From Armatimonadota bacterium (GTDB taxonomy: Bacteria; Armatimonadota; UBA5829; DTJY01), in contig JANYKG010000012.1 in NCBI GenBank assembly GCA_025358205.1, positions 1 through 49,223 on the forward strand: a stretch of DNA of 49,223 bases, given 5' to 3'. A program made the position numbers and the translations under genes. The notes under the pieces are model-generated. The model saw nothing but the letters and a program-made list of their open reading frames with translations. It was not told where the DNA came from and searched no databases. Positions 8,056 through 16,816 of the stretch are shown here, one piece after another (position 1 is the first letter of the stretch; each line of letters starts with the position of its first letter).

Positions 8056-9156
8056 CTACTTGACGCCCACCTGCTCAGGGCCGAGGTTTTTCAGGATGAA
8101 CAAACCTTCCTTGCCGGGAGCGACTATGTCCAACCTGCCATTTCCGTCTAGGTCAACCACTTCGAAGAAAATGCCCGTGCCGGAGTGGTCGCCTATCTTG
8201 CCGTGATCTACCACAATCTTCGAGAACGACTCACCGTTCCACTTGAAATAGTACACCCCGATGATGTCCGTTTCGCCCGGCTCATTGCCACAGTGCGCGC
8301 GGAATCTGTTGCCTGTAACAAGCTCGCACTCGCCGTCGCCGTCAATGTCCACCCACTGCATATCGTGGTACTGCGAAAAGAAAGGATCAATCGGGTGCTT
8401 TGTCCAGGTGCGAGTTCCGTCAGCATTCAGAATCTGAGTATAGTAGTCCAGCCCGTACCCATGCGCCTGACCGACGATGATCTCATTCACGCCGTCGCCG
8501 TTCACATCGGCCACTAGGATGGGGACGCTGGAGTTGCCCAAATTGAATTCGGCGTGGAATTTGTACTCGCCGGAAAGAGGATCGCCAAGCGGTTCCCACC
8601 AACCGGTCGGGGTGATGAAGCATCCCTTGCCGTCACCCATCAGGTCACCCCAGCCCAGACCGTGTCCCTGAGGCTCAGCGGATACCTGATACTTCTTGAA
8701 CTGACCGGTTCCCTTGCCCTCGTGGTCGCGGATCAGCTTGAAAATACAGAGCGGATTGCCAGGAGTGTTCGGCACGATCTCCAGCTCGCCGTCGCCGTCT
8801 ATGTCCCATGCGCGAGTGGTCTCGATGCTGCCTACCTGGTCAATATTATGCACTCTCCACTCGACCGACTGTCCTTTGGGATTCTCGACCCACTGGAGTG
8901 TCTTGCCCCACCATCCACCGGTGACAAAATCCGTATATCCATCACCGTTGCAGTCCATGGGAATCGTCGAGAAATCATCGAAATACTCACCTGCAGCCAG
9001 AATTTCACGGATTGGGTGTTTTGTCCAGTTTGGGGCCTCATACCAGCTTGCTCCGCAAACGATGTCCAGTTTACCATCATTGTTTACGTCGAACACGCCG
9101 CATGACTCGTATGCGCCGTCGTCAATCTTGATCTTCTCCCACTCAATGCGTCTCAA
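8056..9156 (-). CDS. FG-GAP/VCBS repeat beta-propeller protein
   Basis: About 366 residues with at least six Ca-binding blade loops of the integrin-alpha FG-GAP type: DVNNDGKLD, DCNGDGYTD, DIDGDGELE, DVNGDGVNE, DIDGDGECE and DLDGNGRLD. Each precedes a hydrophobic strand, giving a predicted beta-propeller. Such proteins bind ligands or polysaccharide and are usually exported, yet no signal peptide is seen here. Start choice: the frame extends to ATG 9195, which has no ribosome binding site. AAGGAGG at 9165-9171 lies inside that extension and sits 8 nt before TTG 9156 (LRRIEWEKIKID), so TTG is preferred. It is the first gene of the long minus-strand run. Confidence 0.8.
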   Translation of the reverse strand: MRRIEWEKIKIDDGAYESCGVFDVNNDGKLDIVCGASWYEAPNWTKHPIREILAAGEYFDDFSTIPMDCNGDGYTDFVTGGWWGKTLQWVENPKGQSVEWRVHNIDQVGSIETTRAWDIDGDGELEIVPNTPGNPLCIFKLIRDHEGKGTGQFKKYQVSAEPQGHGLGWGDLMGDGKGCFITPTGWWEPLGDPLSGEYKFHAEFNLGNSSVPILVADVNGDGVNEIIVGQAHGYGLDYYTQILNADGTRTWTKHPIDPFFSQYHDMQWVDIDGDGECELVTGNRFRAHCGNEPGETDIIGVYYFKWNGESFSKIVVDHGKIGDHSGTGIFFEVVDLDGNGRLDIVAPGKEGLFILKNLGPEQVGVK

Positions 9157-9231
9157 TACTATATCCTCCTTAGCCGGTTGAACGTTTTCCGCCATTTGGG
9201 AATCGTGTATCTGTCTACGTTTCGGTATGAC

Positions 9232-9260
9232 TTGACCAACTTCCTGTCACCTGTTACCAT
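9232..9260 (+). promoter_or_regulatory. Candidate sigma-70 promoter for URO-D-like gene
   Basis: TTGACC (9232-9237) and TACCAT (9255-9260) are separated by 17 nt, 36 nt upstream of the ATG at 9296. The match is 5/6 and 4/6. The spacer also contains the third heptamer repeat (CCTGTCA, CCTGTTA, CCATCAT at 9243-9263), so the promoter call is tentative. Confidence 0.35.
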
Positions 9261-9263
9261 CAT
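9243..9263. repeat. Degenerate heptamer tandem repeat, three units
   Basis: CCTGTCA, CCTGTTA and CCATCAT lie in 7-nt register in the divergent gap between the FG-GAP gene and the URO-D-like gene, followed by a run of eight T on the plus strand. It is the third successive intergenic gap with this periodicity. Confidence 0.45.
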
Positions 9264-9295
9264 TATCATCTTTTTTTTGTTTGAGAGGGAATAGT

Positions 9296-10390
9296 ATGGA
9301 ACAGCTTACGGTCGGGGAGCGCGCAGTACGGTGTCTTATGGGGGCGTCGATTGATCGCATCCCGTTTGGCATAGGTCTCGGTTGGGCACCGTGGGGCGAG
9401 GCGCTGGAGCGGTGGCGTAAGGAGTCCGGCAACCCTAACCTTAATCCTGCAGCCGAACTAGGATTTGAAGGCAGTTTTGCTCTGCCGAGTCTGGTCAGCG
9501 GGATATATCCTGCGTTTCCATCTGAGGTGATAGAGGAGACGGAAGATCGTATCGTGAGCCGTGATGGCCGCGGCATCACATCGAGGGCGCGAAAAGACGG
9601 CGGATCCATACCGGAGTACCTGGACTACCCGGTCAAGACGCCCGATGACTGGGAGCGGCTGAAGAACGAGCGTTTGCGGATAGATCAGCCTGAACGAGTT
9701 GTGCAGGATTGGGACGCTTTCCGCGCGCACATTGCCTCCACTGGCCTTGCGGTTCAGGTCGGCAACTTCCCCTGGGGTGTTTTCGGGTCTGTCCGCGACC
9801 TAATGGGTGTTGAGGACACACTTGTCGCCTTCTACGAGTATCCTGAGATGATTCACGACATCATGGAACACCTGACGAGCCTGTGGATATCCTTGTGGGA
9901 GAAGGTGGCCGTGGAGGTGCAGATAGACCACATTCACATCTGGGAGGATATGTCCGGCAAGCAAGGCTCGCTGATATCGCCGCGCATGGTTGAGGAGTTC
10001 ATGATGCCGTGCTACGACAGGATTGTCGCGTTCGGCAAGTCCGTGGGCGTGCGGCTCTTTTCTGTTGATACCGATGGTGACTGCGGCGAACTGGTGCCCG
10101 TGATGATGCGGCACGGCATAAACATGTTCTTTCCGTTTGAGGTTCAGGCCGGGAACGACATACTAGAGTACCGGCGGCTTTATCCCACACTTGGCATCTG
10201 GGGCGGGTTGGACAAGCGGGCGTTGGCATGGGGCAAGGACGCCATAGACGCCGAGGTGGAGAAGGCGCGAAAGATGATCGAGAAGGGGCGATACATTCCG
10301 ATGTTCGACCACTTGATTCCACCGGACGTTCCCTGGGACGGCTTCAAGTATGCGGCTGAGCGTATTCGCGCGCTGTGCGGGATTATCTGA
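9296..10390 (+). CDS. Uroporphyrinogen decarboxylase (URO-D) family protein, non-HemE type
   Basis: A 364-residue TIM-barrel protein of the URO-D/MtaA superfamily. It starts at ATG 9296 behind an AGAGGG site; an upstream TTG at 9281 would swallow that site. The C-terminal half has IWGGLDKRALAWG and FDHLIPPDVPWDGF, closely paralleled in the paralogue at 29697-30815 (LWGGVDKREIAKG and LDHTVPPDISWSDW), so the two belong to one subfamily. The N-terminal arginine motif of true HemE (MRQAGR) is absent, so haem synthesis is unlikely. The superfamily includes corrinoid-dependent methyltransferases, and a methyl-transfer or sugar-linked role is possible. The end overlaps the convergent flavoprotein gene by 8 bp. 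Confidence 0.85.
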   Translation: MEQLTVGERAVRCLMGASIDRIPFGIGLGWAPWGEALERWRKESGNPNLNPAAELGFEGSFALPSLVSGIYPAFPSEVIEETEDRIVSRDGRGITSRARKDGGSIPEYLDYPVKTPDDWERLKNERLRIDQPERVVQDWDAFRAHIASTGLAVQVGNFPWGVFGSVRDLMGVEDTLVAFYEYPEMIHDIMEHLTSLWISLWEKVAVEVQIDHIHIWEDMSGKQGSLISPRMVEEFMMPCYDRIVAFGKSVGVRLFSVDTDGDCGELVPVMMRHGINMFFPFEVQAGNDILEYRRLYPTLGIWGGLDKRALAWGKDAIDAEVEKARKMIEKGRYIPMFDHLIPPDVPWDGFKYAAERIRALCGII

Positions 10391-11564
10391 TGATGGTTCC
10401 GGCTGCATGCCCGGATGACCACGCCCATTGGAGGTTGAAGCCGCCGGAGTCGCCGTCAACGTCCATGATCTCACCGGCGAAACGCAGCCCCGGAACGAGC
10501 TTTGACTCTAATGTGAAGGGATCTATTTCGGCGGTGTCTATGCCGCCCGCTGTAACCTGCGCTTCTTTCAGTCGGCGAAGTTGCGAAACGGTGAGGGTCA
10601 AGTCCTTCAGCGTAACTGCAATTGCGGTCGGTTGGCGCTCTGTTCCCGCAAGTTTGAGAACCACAGGGATAAGTGTGTTGGGTATTATTCCCACAAGGCC
10701 ATCTTCCATACTTCTGTTCTGCGTGTTTCTGGAGATGATCTCGGAAAGCTGTTTCTGGGTTATGTCAGGGAACAAGTCAATGTGCAGGACTACCTGACAA
10801 GTCGGCAGCAGGGGTGCGATGGTCCCCGCAAGCGACATGACAGCCGGGCCTGAGACGCCGTAGTTAGTGAAGAGCATATCGCCTGAACTCTCGCCGATCT
10901 TCTTGCCGCCATCCGTCGCCAGCACACGCGCTTCTGCCTTTACGCCCTGACAATCCTTAGGCCATGTCTCCACGGTTTCCAGCGGGACAAGCGCAGCGTG
11001 GATGGGGGTGAGTGTATGCCCGAGCTTCTCCACCCAGTACAGCCCGTCGCCGGTTGAGCCGAAGTGATGAGCCGCTCTGCCGCCGGTGGCAATGATGAGT
11101 GTCTCGGTAATGACATTTGTCCCATCCACAAGGGATATCTCCCATGCTGCACTATGCCCGATCGTCTTCACCTGGGCGTCTAGCATCACACAAACCTTGT
11201 TCATCTGCAGTTCCTGCCTGAGCGCTTCCACAACACTGGAAGCCTGGTTCGTGCGCGGGAAGATTCGTCCGTCTTCTTCTTCTTTCAACAACAGTCCAAG
11301 GTCCTCGAAAAATCGCATGGTAGCGTTGTGGTCGAAGGCGTCCAGCACGGTCTGAATGAATGTAGTATTTGCGCCGTGATAACGATCAGCGGTGACGTTC
11401 CTATTAGTGAGGTTGCAGCGTCCGTTGCCCGTCGCCAGCAGCTTCCTGCCAACTATCGGATTTCGCTCAATCAGCGCAACGCGGTTGCCCGCACAAGACG
11501 CAGTAATGGTCGCCATCATCCCGGCTGGGCCGGCTCCTATTACAGCCACGTCGTAGCATTCCAT
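10383..11564 (-). CDS. BaiN/HI0933-type NAD(P)/FAD-dependent oxidoreductase
   Basis: A 393-residue flavoprotein of the HI0933/YhiN/BaiN family. FAD-binding motif at residues 8-20 (VIGAGPAGMMATI) followed by the acidic end of beta2 (ALIERN). Then the family segment GRKLLATGNGRCNLTN near residue 45, a second nucleotide motif IIATGG near 150, and the C-terminal AGEIMDVDGDSGGFNLQWAWSSG, which closes the FAD site. Cytoplasmic. Members reduce enoyl or steroid-like substrates in some gut bacteria, but most have no assigned role. GGAGG lies 10 nt before ATG 11564. It is transcribed toward the URO-D-like gene and overlaps its last 8 bp. Confidence 0.9.
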   Translation of the reverse strand: MECYDVAVIGAGPAGMMATITASCAGNRVALIERNPIVGRKLLATGNGRCNLTNRNVTADRYHGANTTFIQTVLDAFDHNATMRFFEDLGLLLKEEEDGRIFPRTNQASSVVEALRQELQMNKVCVMLDAQVKTIGHSAAWEISLVDGTNVITETLIIATGGRAAHHFGSTGDGLYWVEKLGHTLTPIHAALVPLETVETWPKDCQGVKAEARVLATDGGKKIGESSGDMLFTNYGVSGPAVMSLAGTIAPLLPTCQVVLHIDLFPDITQKQLSEIISRNTQNRSMEDGLVGIIPNTLIPVVLKLAGTERQPTAIAVTLKDLTLTVSQLRRLKEAQVTAGGIDTAEIDPFTLESKLVPGLRFAGEIMDVDGDSGGFNLQWAWSSGHAAGTIIR

Positions 11565-11630
11565 GACAGAGTATCCTCCGCTTCGTCCTCTGGATTATAT
11601 CACTTTGCGAGAATTTGCAGTATCCTTCGT

Positions 11631-11660
11631 TTGACAAGCCGCGCGTTTGGCTGGTACATT
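11631..11660 (+). promoter_or_regulatory. Candidate sigma-70 promoter for malectin-domain protein
   Basis: A perfect -35 TTGACA at 11631-11636 and TACATT at 11655-11660, separated by 18 nt. The expected start is near 11667, just before AGGAGG (11678-11683) and ATG 11691. It lies in the gap between the divergent flavoprotein and malectin-domain genes. Confidence 0.55.
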
Positions 11661-11690
11661 GTGGCATTCCCGATCTCAGGAGGCGTCGTA

Positions 11691-14660
11691 ATGAAGTCCA
11701 GGACTATTCTCGCCATTCTCGTGTTCCTGCTACTCGCTGTTGGAGTGCAGAGCGCAGTCGTGATCGAAATGCCTAAGAATGCGTCCGCGCTGGAACGTCT
11801 GGCGGCCATCGAAGTGCAGCGATACGTCTATCTTCGGACAGGCGAGTTGCCCGTCAATGGCTCAGCCGGAAAAGCCGACGTGAGAATTGTGATTGCCCGG
11901 AAGGACAGGGCTGTCGTTACAGCATCGCCTCTGAAGAAGACCGCCGAGCCGCTTGGCGCGGAGGAGTACCTCGTCCGCACCACTACCGCCAACGGGCGAA
12001 AGACCTGCTGGGTGGTAGGCGGTGATGGCATAGGCACTCTCTACGGAGCCTATCGTCTGGCTGAGAAACTCGGCGTGCGGTTCTACCTGCACGGCGACGT
12101 AATTCCCGACGAATTGTTAAAGGCATTCCCTGACATAAACGATACCGGTAAGCCGCTCTTCTCAGTTCGCGGCATCCAGCCGTTTCACGACTTTCCTGAG
12201 GGGCCGGACTGGTGGAATACGGACGACTACCTGGCGTACATCGGCCAGCTTCCCAAGATGCGCATGAACTTCATCGGGCTGCACTGCTACCCGGAGGGCG
12301 GCGCAGGGCCGGAGCCTCTGGTCTGGATCGGTCAACAGGGCGATGCCGACGACAAAGGCCGAGTGAAGTTCAGCTCGACCTCCCACTGGGCGAGCACTCC
12401 GCGTGACGGCGCTTGGGGCAACGCTGCCATGTCCACTGGCGACTTCACTGCGGGTGCCTCGCTGCTCTTTCCGCGCGATCAGTACGGCCCCGATGTCATG
12501 GGGGACTCGCTTCCTCGGCCAACGACCCCAGAGCAGAACAACGCCGTGTTCGACCGCACCGCCGACATGCTGAACACCGCTTTCACCTCTGCGCACGCAC
12601 TTGGCGTTAAGACCTGCGTCGGCACCGAGACTCCGCTCACGATTCCCGCCGCCGTGAAGGAACATCTGAAGAGCCAGGGCAAGAATCCTGACAGCATCGA
12701 GGTCGTTCGCGAGGTTTACCAGGGGATGTTCCAGCGCATCAGTCGGGCCTATCCCATTGACTACTACTGGCTTTGGACCCCCGAGGGCTGGACCTGGGGC
12801 GGAAACAGCGATGCTGATCTGAAGGCGACAATGAGCGACATACAGGCCGCGCTCTCCGCACTGGACGCCCTGAAGAATCCGTTCAAGCTGGCTACCTGCG
12901 GCTGGGTGCTCGGCCCAGCGCAGGACCGAAAGGCCCTGGACAAGATTCTGCCGAAAGATTCCCCCATGAGCTGCATCAACCGCACAGTCGGGCACTCCCC
13001 GGTAGAGCCAAGTTTCGCGGGAATCACCGGCAGACCGAAGTGGGCGATTCCGTGGATGGAAAATGATCCGGTTCTGACCGCTCCGCAGCCGTGGGTGGGC
13101 CGTATGAGGTATGACGCTGCCGACGCGAAGCGGCTGGGGTGTACTGGTCTGCTGGGCATCCACTGGCGCACGAAGGCAATGGCGCAGAATGTCGCCGCGC
13201 TCGCCGACGCCGCGTGGGATCAGTCCTGGGTTCCGGCGGATTTCAACGGACCTGAGAAAAACTTGCCTAAGGACTACAACGGTCCGCTAGGTGGAAAAAT
13301 AGTGACATACAATGTAACCGTGGCGGGAGCGGATGATGTTGTCATCTATCAGTCGGTTCGTTACGATACCGATGGGTATAGGTTAAGGATACCTTCGGGA
13401 ACCTATACAGTCAGGTTGCAGTTCAACGAACCGGCCTACAATGTCTCAGGCAGGCGGGTCTTCGGCGTGAGCGTTCAGGGCGCCGGCGTAGTCTCGAACC
13501 TTGATATGTTCGCCAAAACCGGGCAGAACACTGCGCTGGACTACACCAGCAGGGGTGTTCGAGTGGTTGACGGCGTGCTCAGGATAGACTTCTCCCGCGT
13601 GGTGGAGTATCCATGCATCGCCGGAATCGTGATCGAAGGCCAGACCAATGCAGGTAAAACATACACCAGGAAGATCAACTGCGGCGGTCCGGCTCATGCC
13701 GACTACGAGGCGGACACCACCACGCCGAATGATGTCTCGGACAAACGGTCCATGCCGGTCGAAGCTTTCTACGTAGACTTCGCGCGCGCCAACTTCGGGG
13801 CGAACGTTGCTACTACAATAGGGAAGATACTTGCCGGTATTGATGGGCGCGGGCTGCCTGAGCCGGTCGGTTGGATAGGCGGACCCGGCGGCATTGCGCC
13901 AAACAAAGCATCGTGGGCTACGGTGAAAGACCGGTACGCGTTTGTGGACAAGCTGGCGGCGGCAGGTGTTAATGTGACCGGGGCTGGAAACATGGAGAGG
14001 TTCAACTACTATCTGAACACTTATCGGGCGATGGCCGCCATGGCAGAACTCGGCTGTCTGCGTGGCGAACTCGACGCGAAAGCCGCAGCAGTCAAGGATT
14101 CTCAGGAGCCGGTTGAGCAGCAGACGCTGGCCGAAGGAACACTGGCGGTGCGCATCAAGATGGCCAGGCTTTGGGAACAGATGATGACTTATGAACTTGC
14201 CGCTGTGGATACGCCGGGCGAACTGGGCACGGTGGCCAATCTGGAGCAGCATACTCGTACGACGCGCAAGTTCATCACCGCCCATGACGACCTGCTGATC
14301 CAGGCGCGCGGTGCGGCTCTCCCGGCGGAAGCGAATGTCTCGAAGTCTTTCACGGGTGCGGCTAGGATCATCGTCCCCACGGTCCGCACGCAGGTGGCGA
14401 AGGGAGAAGCGCTCGTCATCAAGGTGATCGCGCTGGACAAGGCGCTCCCTCAGACCGTGGAAGTGTGCTGGCGTCCCCTGGGCAATGGCGAGTACCGTAG
14501 GGTCGCGATGAGTAACGTTGGCCGGGCGACTTACGAGGCGAAACTCCCCTCCGCCGCCGGTTCGTTCGAGTACTATGTTGACATGAAGATATCCGACGGC
14601 GGCAAGCTTGTCTGGCCTGCCTCCGCGCCGAGGATAAGTCAGACGGTAGTTGTGTGGTGA
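11691..14660 (+). CDS. Secreted glycosidase-like protein with DUF4838/GH67-like N-terminus and malectin-like domain
   Basis: A 989-residue exported protein. The signal peptide is residues 1-22 (MKSRTILAILVFLLLAVGVQS). Residues of about 25-140 (ALERLAAIEVQRYVYLRTGE, GTLYGAYRLAEKLGVRFYLH) match the alpha/beta domain that precedes the barrel in GH20, GH67 and DUF4838 proteins. A TIM-barrel-like region follows to about 510 (YYWLWTPEGWTWGG). A malectin-like carbohydrate-binding domain is at about 533-665 (YRLRIPSGTYTVRLQFNEPAY). The C-terminal 90 residues look like an Ig-type beta domain. ATG 11691 has AGGAGG 7 nt upstream; the frame is open 121 codons further upstream but that part overlaps the opposite gene. 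Substrate unknown; catalytic residues not assigned. Confidence 0.75.
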   Translation: MKSRTILAILVFLLLAVGVQSAVVIEMPKNASALERLAAIEVQRYVYLRTGELPVNGSAGKADVRIVIARKDRAVVTASPLKKTAEPLGAEEYLVRTTTANGRKTCWVVGGDGIGTLYGAYRLAEKLGVRFYLHGDVIPDELLKAFPDINDTGKPLFSVRGIQPFHDFPEGPDWWNTDDYLAYIGQLPKMRMNFIGLHCYPEGGAGPEPLVWIGQQGDADDKGRVKFSSTSHWASTPRDGAWGNAAMSTGDFTAGASLLFPRDQYGPDVMGDSLPRPTTPEQNNAVFDRTADMLNTAFTSAHALGVKTCVGTETPLTIPAAVKEHLKSQGKNPDSIEVVREVYQGMFQRISRAYPIDYYWLWTPEGWTWGGNSDADLKATMSDIQAALSALDALKNPFKLATCGWVLGPAQDRKALDKILPKDSPMSCINRTVGHSPVEPSFAGITGRPKWAIPWMENDPVLTAPQPWVGRMRYDAADAKRLGCTGLLGIHWRTKAMAQNVAALADAAWDQSWVPADFNGPEKNLPKDYNGPLGGKIVTYNVTVAGADDVVIYQSVRYDTDGYRLRIPSGTYTVRLQFNEPAYNVSGRRVFGVSVQGAGVVSNLDMFAKTGQNTALDYTSRGVRVVDGVLRIDFSRVVEYPCIAGIVIEGQTNAGKTYTRKINCGGPAHADYEADTTTPNDVSDKRSMPVEAFYVDFARANFGANVATTIGKILAGIDGRGLPEPVGWIGGPGGIAPNKASWATVKDRYAFVDKLAAAGVNVTGAGNMERFNYYLNTYRAMAAMAELGCLRGELDAKAAAVKDSQEPVEQQTLAEGTLAVRIKMARLWEQMMTYELAAVDTPGELGTVANLEQHTRTTRKFITAHDDLLIQARGAALPAEANVSKSFTGAARIIVPTVRTQVAKGEALVIKVIALDKALPQTVEVCWRPLGNGEYRRVAMSNVGRATYEAKLPSAAGSFEYYVDMKISDGGKLVWPASAPRISQTVVVW

Positions 14661-14672
14661 TTCACTCTTTGG

Positions 14673-14702
14673 AAAGGGAGGGGCCAAAGATCCCCTCCTT
14701 TT
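14673..14702 (+). terminator. Rho-independent terminator after malectin-domain gene
   Basis: An 11-bp stem (14673-14683 with 14692-14702; one G-U pair, core GGAGGGG/CCCCTCC) with an 8-nt loop, ending in TTTT. It begins 12 nt after the stop codon. Confidence 0.8.
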
Positions 14703-14730
14703 CGCAAAAGAAGACTTTTTTGCTTGTTTG

Positions 14731-14739
14731 TGCTATAAT
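14731..14739 (+). promoter_or_regulatory. Extended -10 promoter for zinc-ribbon DEAD-box helicase
   Basis: TGC-TATAAT is a perfect extended -10 element, directly after the terminator of the previous gene. No good -35 is seen at 16-18 nt, as is usual for extended -10 promoters. The expected transcript start near 14746 gives a 5' leader of about 115 nt before TTG 14861. Confidence 0.6.
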
Positions 14740-14860
14740 ACGGAGGATTGTTACGTTGGTTTGGCATTGGCCTGGTTATGCGCGCCCCCGTTGATACCTC
14801 CGGCTAGTACGCCTCAAGCCTCGACGACAACAGCCATTACAGTGACCAGGAGTGTATTCA

Positions 14861-16696
14861 TTGAACCAGGATTTGAGTATGACATGCCGCGACTGCAAGC
14901 GGTCGTTCGTTTTCACAATGCAGGAACAGCAGCAGTTCAAGGCGAGAGGTTTCAGCAACCCGGCAAGGTGCCCGGAGTGCAGGAAGAAGCGCTCGCCCAG
15001 GGCCAGATCGTCCGCCAAGAACGCGCCGATCAAGGTTGCCGCAACGCCCGCGATCAAACACCACAAACCAGAGGTCTATTCCGCGCCGTGCTCGGTCTGC
15101 GGTCAGGATACCGTGCTTCGATTCAAGCCGACAGGACTGATCCCCGTCTTCTGCCCGCAGTGTTTCGAGAAGGAAGTATCCGAACGGATGAAGGTAGACG
15201 CGGGTGACTTCACAAAGCGCAAGCAGGTGAAGATGTCACTGGAAGAAGTCGCGGCTACGAAGATCGGGCCGGTGCAGGTGATAGAGCAGGAGCCTGAGGC
15301 CGCGCCGGTGCAGATGCGCGAGCCAATTCGTGAGCGGGTTGTCAGCGCGGATGGGCTATCGGAGTTCGCGCAGTTCGGTCTTGCGGAGGAGCTTAACCGC
15401 TCGATACGAGAGGCCGGGTACGACATACCTACACCGGTTCAGTTGGCGGCTATTCCGATCGCACTGAGCCGACAGGATATCATTGGTACCGCGCAGACAG
15501 GGACAGGCAAAACCGCCGCATTCGTTCTGCCGATACTTCATCATTTGTTATCGAACCCGACGCACAAGGCCTGCACACGGGCGCTGGTGCTGACGCCGAC
15601 AAGAGAACTGGCGGAACAGATCAGCGACTCGTTCAAACAGCTTGGCAGGCACACCAGAATCAGGATCGCCACAGTGTACGGCGGTGTGGGTATGGAGCCG
15701 CAGGAGCGCGCGCTTCGCACGGGAGCGGACGTGATAGTCGCGTGTCCGGGCAGGCTGCTCGACCACATGGGCCGGGGGAATACGGACTTTTCGCATCTGG
15801 AAAACCTCGTGCTGGACGAGGCGGACAGGATGCTCGACATGGGGTTCCTGCCGTCCATCAGGGAGATCCTTTCCAAGCTCCCGAGCGCGAGGCAGACGAT
15901 GCTCTTCTCGGCGACCTTTGCCGACGAGCTGAATCACCTGGCAAAGAACACGCTGAAAGACCCGCAGAGGGTGGACGTGGACATCTGCGCCCCTCCTAAT
16001 ACGATATCCCACGTTCTGTATCCATGTCCGCAGCACCTGAAGACCAAGCTGGTCCTGAGCCTGCTGGACAAGACGGATACGAACTCCGTGCTGATATTCA
16101 CGCGGACGAAGCACCGGGCGAACAGGGTGTGCAAGCAGATCGAGGCGGCAGGTCACAGTTCGGGTGTGCTGCACTCCAATAAGTCGCAGAACCAGCGGCA
16201 GTCGGCTTTGGACGACTTCAAGGCGGGACGTTGCCAGATACTGGTCGCCACTGATATCGCGGCGCGCGGGCTGGACGTGGAGACGATCTCGCACGTCATC
16301 AACTACGATATTCCTGACACAGCGGATACCTACATCCACCGCATTGGCCGAACGGGTCGGGCGGAGCGGGAAGGGGACGCCATGACGCTGATAACAAAGG
16401 ACGATGCGGCGATAGTGTTCGATATCGAGAAGGTGTTGGGCCGACCGATTGAGCGAATCAAGCTCGACGATTTCGACTACAACGCCCCGACGCCGAACAA
16501 GGATGAGTTCAAGCGCGATCCGATGCCGCCTCGCAGACCGAGGAATGCGCCGTCCGCACCGAGGGTGAAGGTTGCGCCGAGCAGACCGCACGAGCGCCCC
16601 GGTAAGCCTGAAGCTCCGCGAGAAAGACCGACGGGAGAACTCATGGTGAGGTTCCGCGCGGCAGTGGATTCAAGCGCTCAGAGAGACAATAACTGA
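14861..16696 (+). CDS. DEAD-box RNA helicase with two N-terminal zinc ribbons
   Basis: A 611-residue ATP-dependent RNA helicase. Residues 9-40 are a zinc ribbon (CRDC...CPEC), in the pattern known from small stand-alone zinc-ribbon proteins. Residues 77-101 are a second four-Cys ribbon (CSVCG...CPQC). The helicase core follows: Q motif YDIPTPVQ near 187, Walker A AQTGTGKT at 211-218, PTRELAEQ, LDEADRMLDMGF, SAT, and C-terminal VATDIAARGLD and HRIGRTGRAER. The tail is basic and Pro-rich. Start choice: AGGAG lies 8 nt before TTG 14861, and that start gives the spacing to the first Cys seen in free zinc-ribbon proteins. GTG 14852 abuts the site. It has its own promoter and a terminator behind it. 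Likely role: ribosome assembly or RNA turnover. Confidence 0.93.
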   Translation: MNQDLSMTCRDCKRSFVFTMQEQQQFKARGFSNPARCPECRKKRSPRARSSAKNAPIKVAATPAIKHHKPEVYSAPCSVCGQDTVLRFKPTGLIPVFCPQCFEKEVSERMKVDAGDFTKRKQVKMSLEEVAATKIGPVQVIEQEPEAAPVQMREPIRERVVSADGLSEFAQFGLAEELNRSIREAGYDIPTPVQLAAIPIALSRQDIIGTAQTGTGKTAAFVLPILHHLLSNPTHKACTRALVLTPTRELAEQISDSFKQLGRHTRIRIATVYGGVGMEPQERALRTGADVIVACPGRLLDHMGRGNTDFSHLENLVLDEADRMLDMGFLPSIREILSKLPSARQTMLFSATFADELNHLAKNTLKDPQRVDVDICAPPNTISHVLYPCPQHLKTKLVLSLLDKTDTNSVLIFTRTKHRANRVCKQIEAAGHSSGVLHSNKSQNQRQSALDDFKAGRCQILVATDIAARGLDVETISHVINYDIPDTADTYIHRIGRTGRAEREGDAMTLITKDDAAIVFDIEKVLGRPIERIKLDDFDYNAPTPNKDEFKRDPMPPRRPRNAPSAPRVKVAPSRPHERPGKPEAPRERPTGELMVRFRAAVDSSAQRDNN

Positions 16697-16702
16697 TTCA
16701 GA

Positions 16703-16750
16703 CGTTGCGGACCTCGTTGCTAAGTGTACGGGGGCCGCAATTCTTCTTTT
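16703..16750 (+). terminator. Probable intrinsic terminator after helicase gene
   Basis: GTTGCGG (16703-16709) pairs with CCGCAAT (16734-16740), with a further CC/GG pairing inside, followed by a T-rich tract (TTCTTCTTTT). The loop is long, so it is weaker than the terminator at 14673. Confidence 0.5.
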
Positions 16751-16816
16751 GAGACACCGAAGAACTTGTCTTGCGAATGACTTGAGACTTGCTGTCAGGA
16801 AAGGAAGGACGCTGAT

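Noticed and set aside
9296-10390. hemE (haem-pathway uroporphyrinogen decarboxylase) for any of the three URO-D family genes
   Set aside because: All three lack the N-terminal MRQAGR motif that binds the substrate carboxylates.
12162-13163. 333-codon minus-strand frame opposite the malectin-domain gene
   Set aside because: Antisense shadow with no start signal or recognisable fold.
13446-14687. 413-codon minus-strand frame opposite the malectin-domain gene
   Set aside because: Shadow of a long GC-rich gene; no ribosome binding site and Arg/His-rich nonsense composition.
15548-16591. 347-codon minus-strand frame opposite the DEAD-box helicase
   Set aside because: Antisense shadow rich in Arg and Val; the helicase motifs are on the plus strand.
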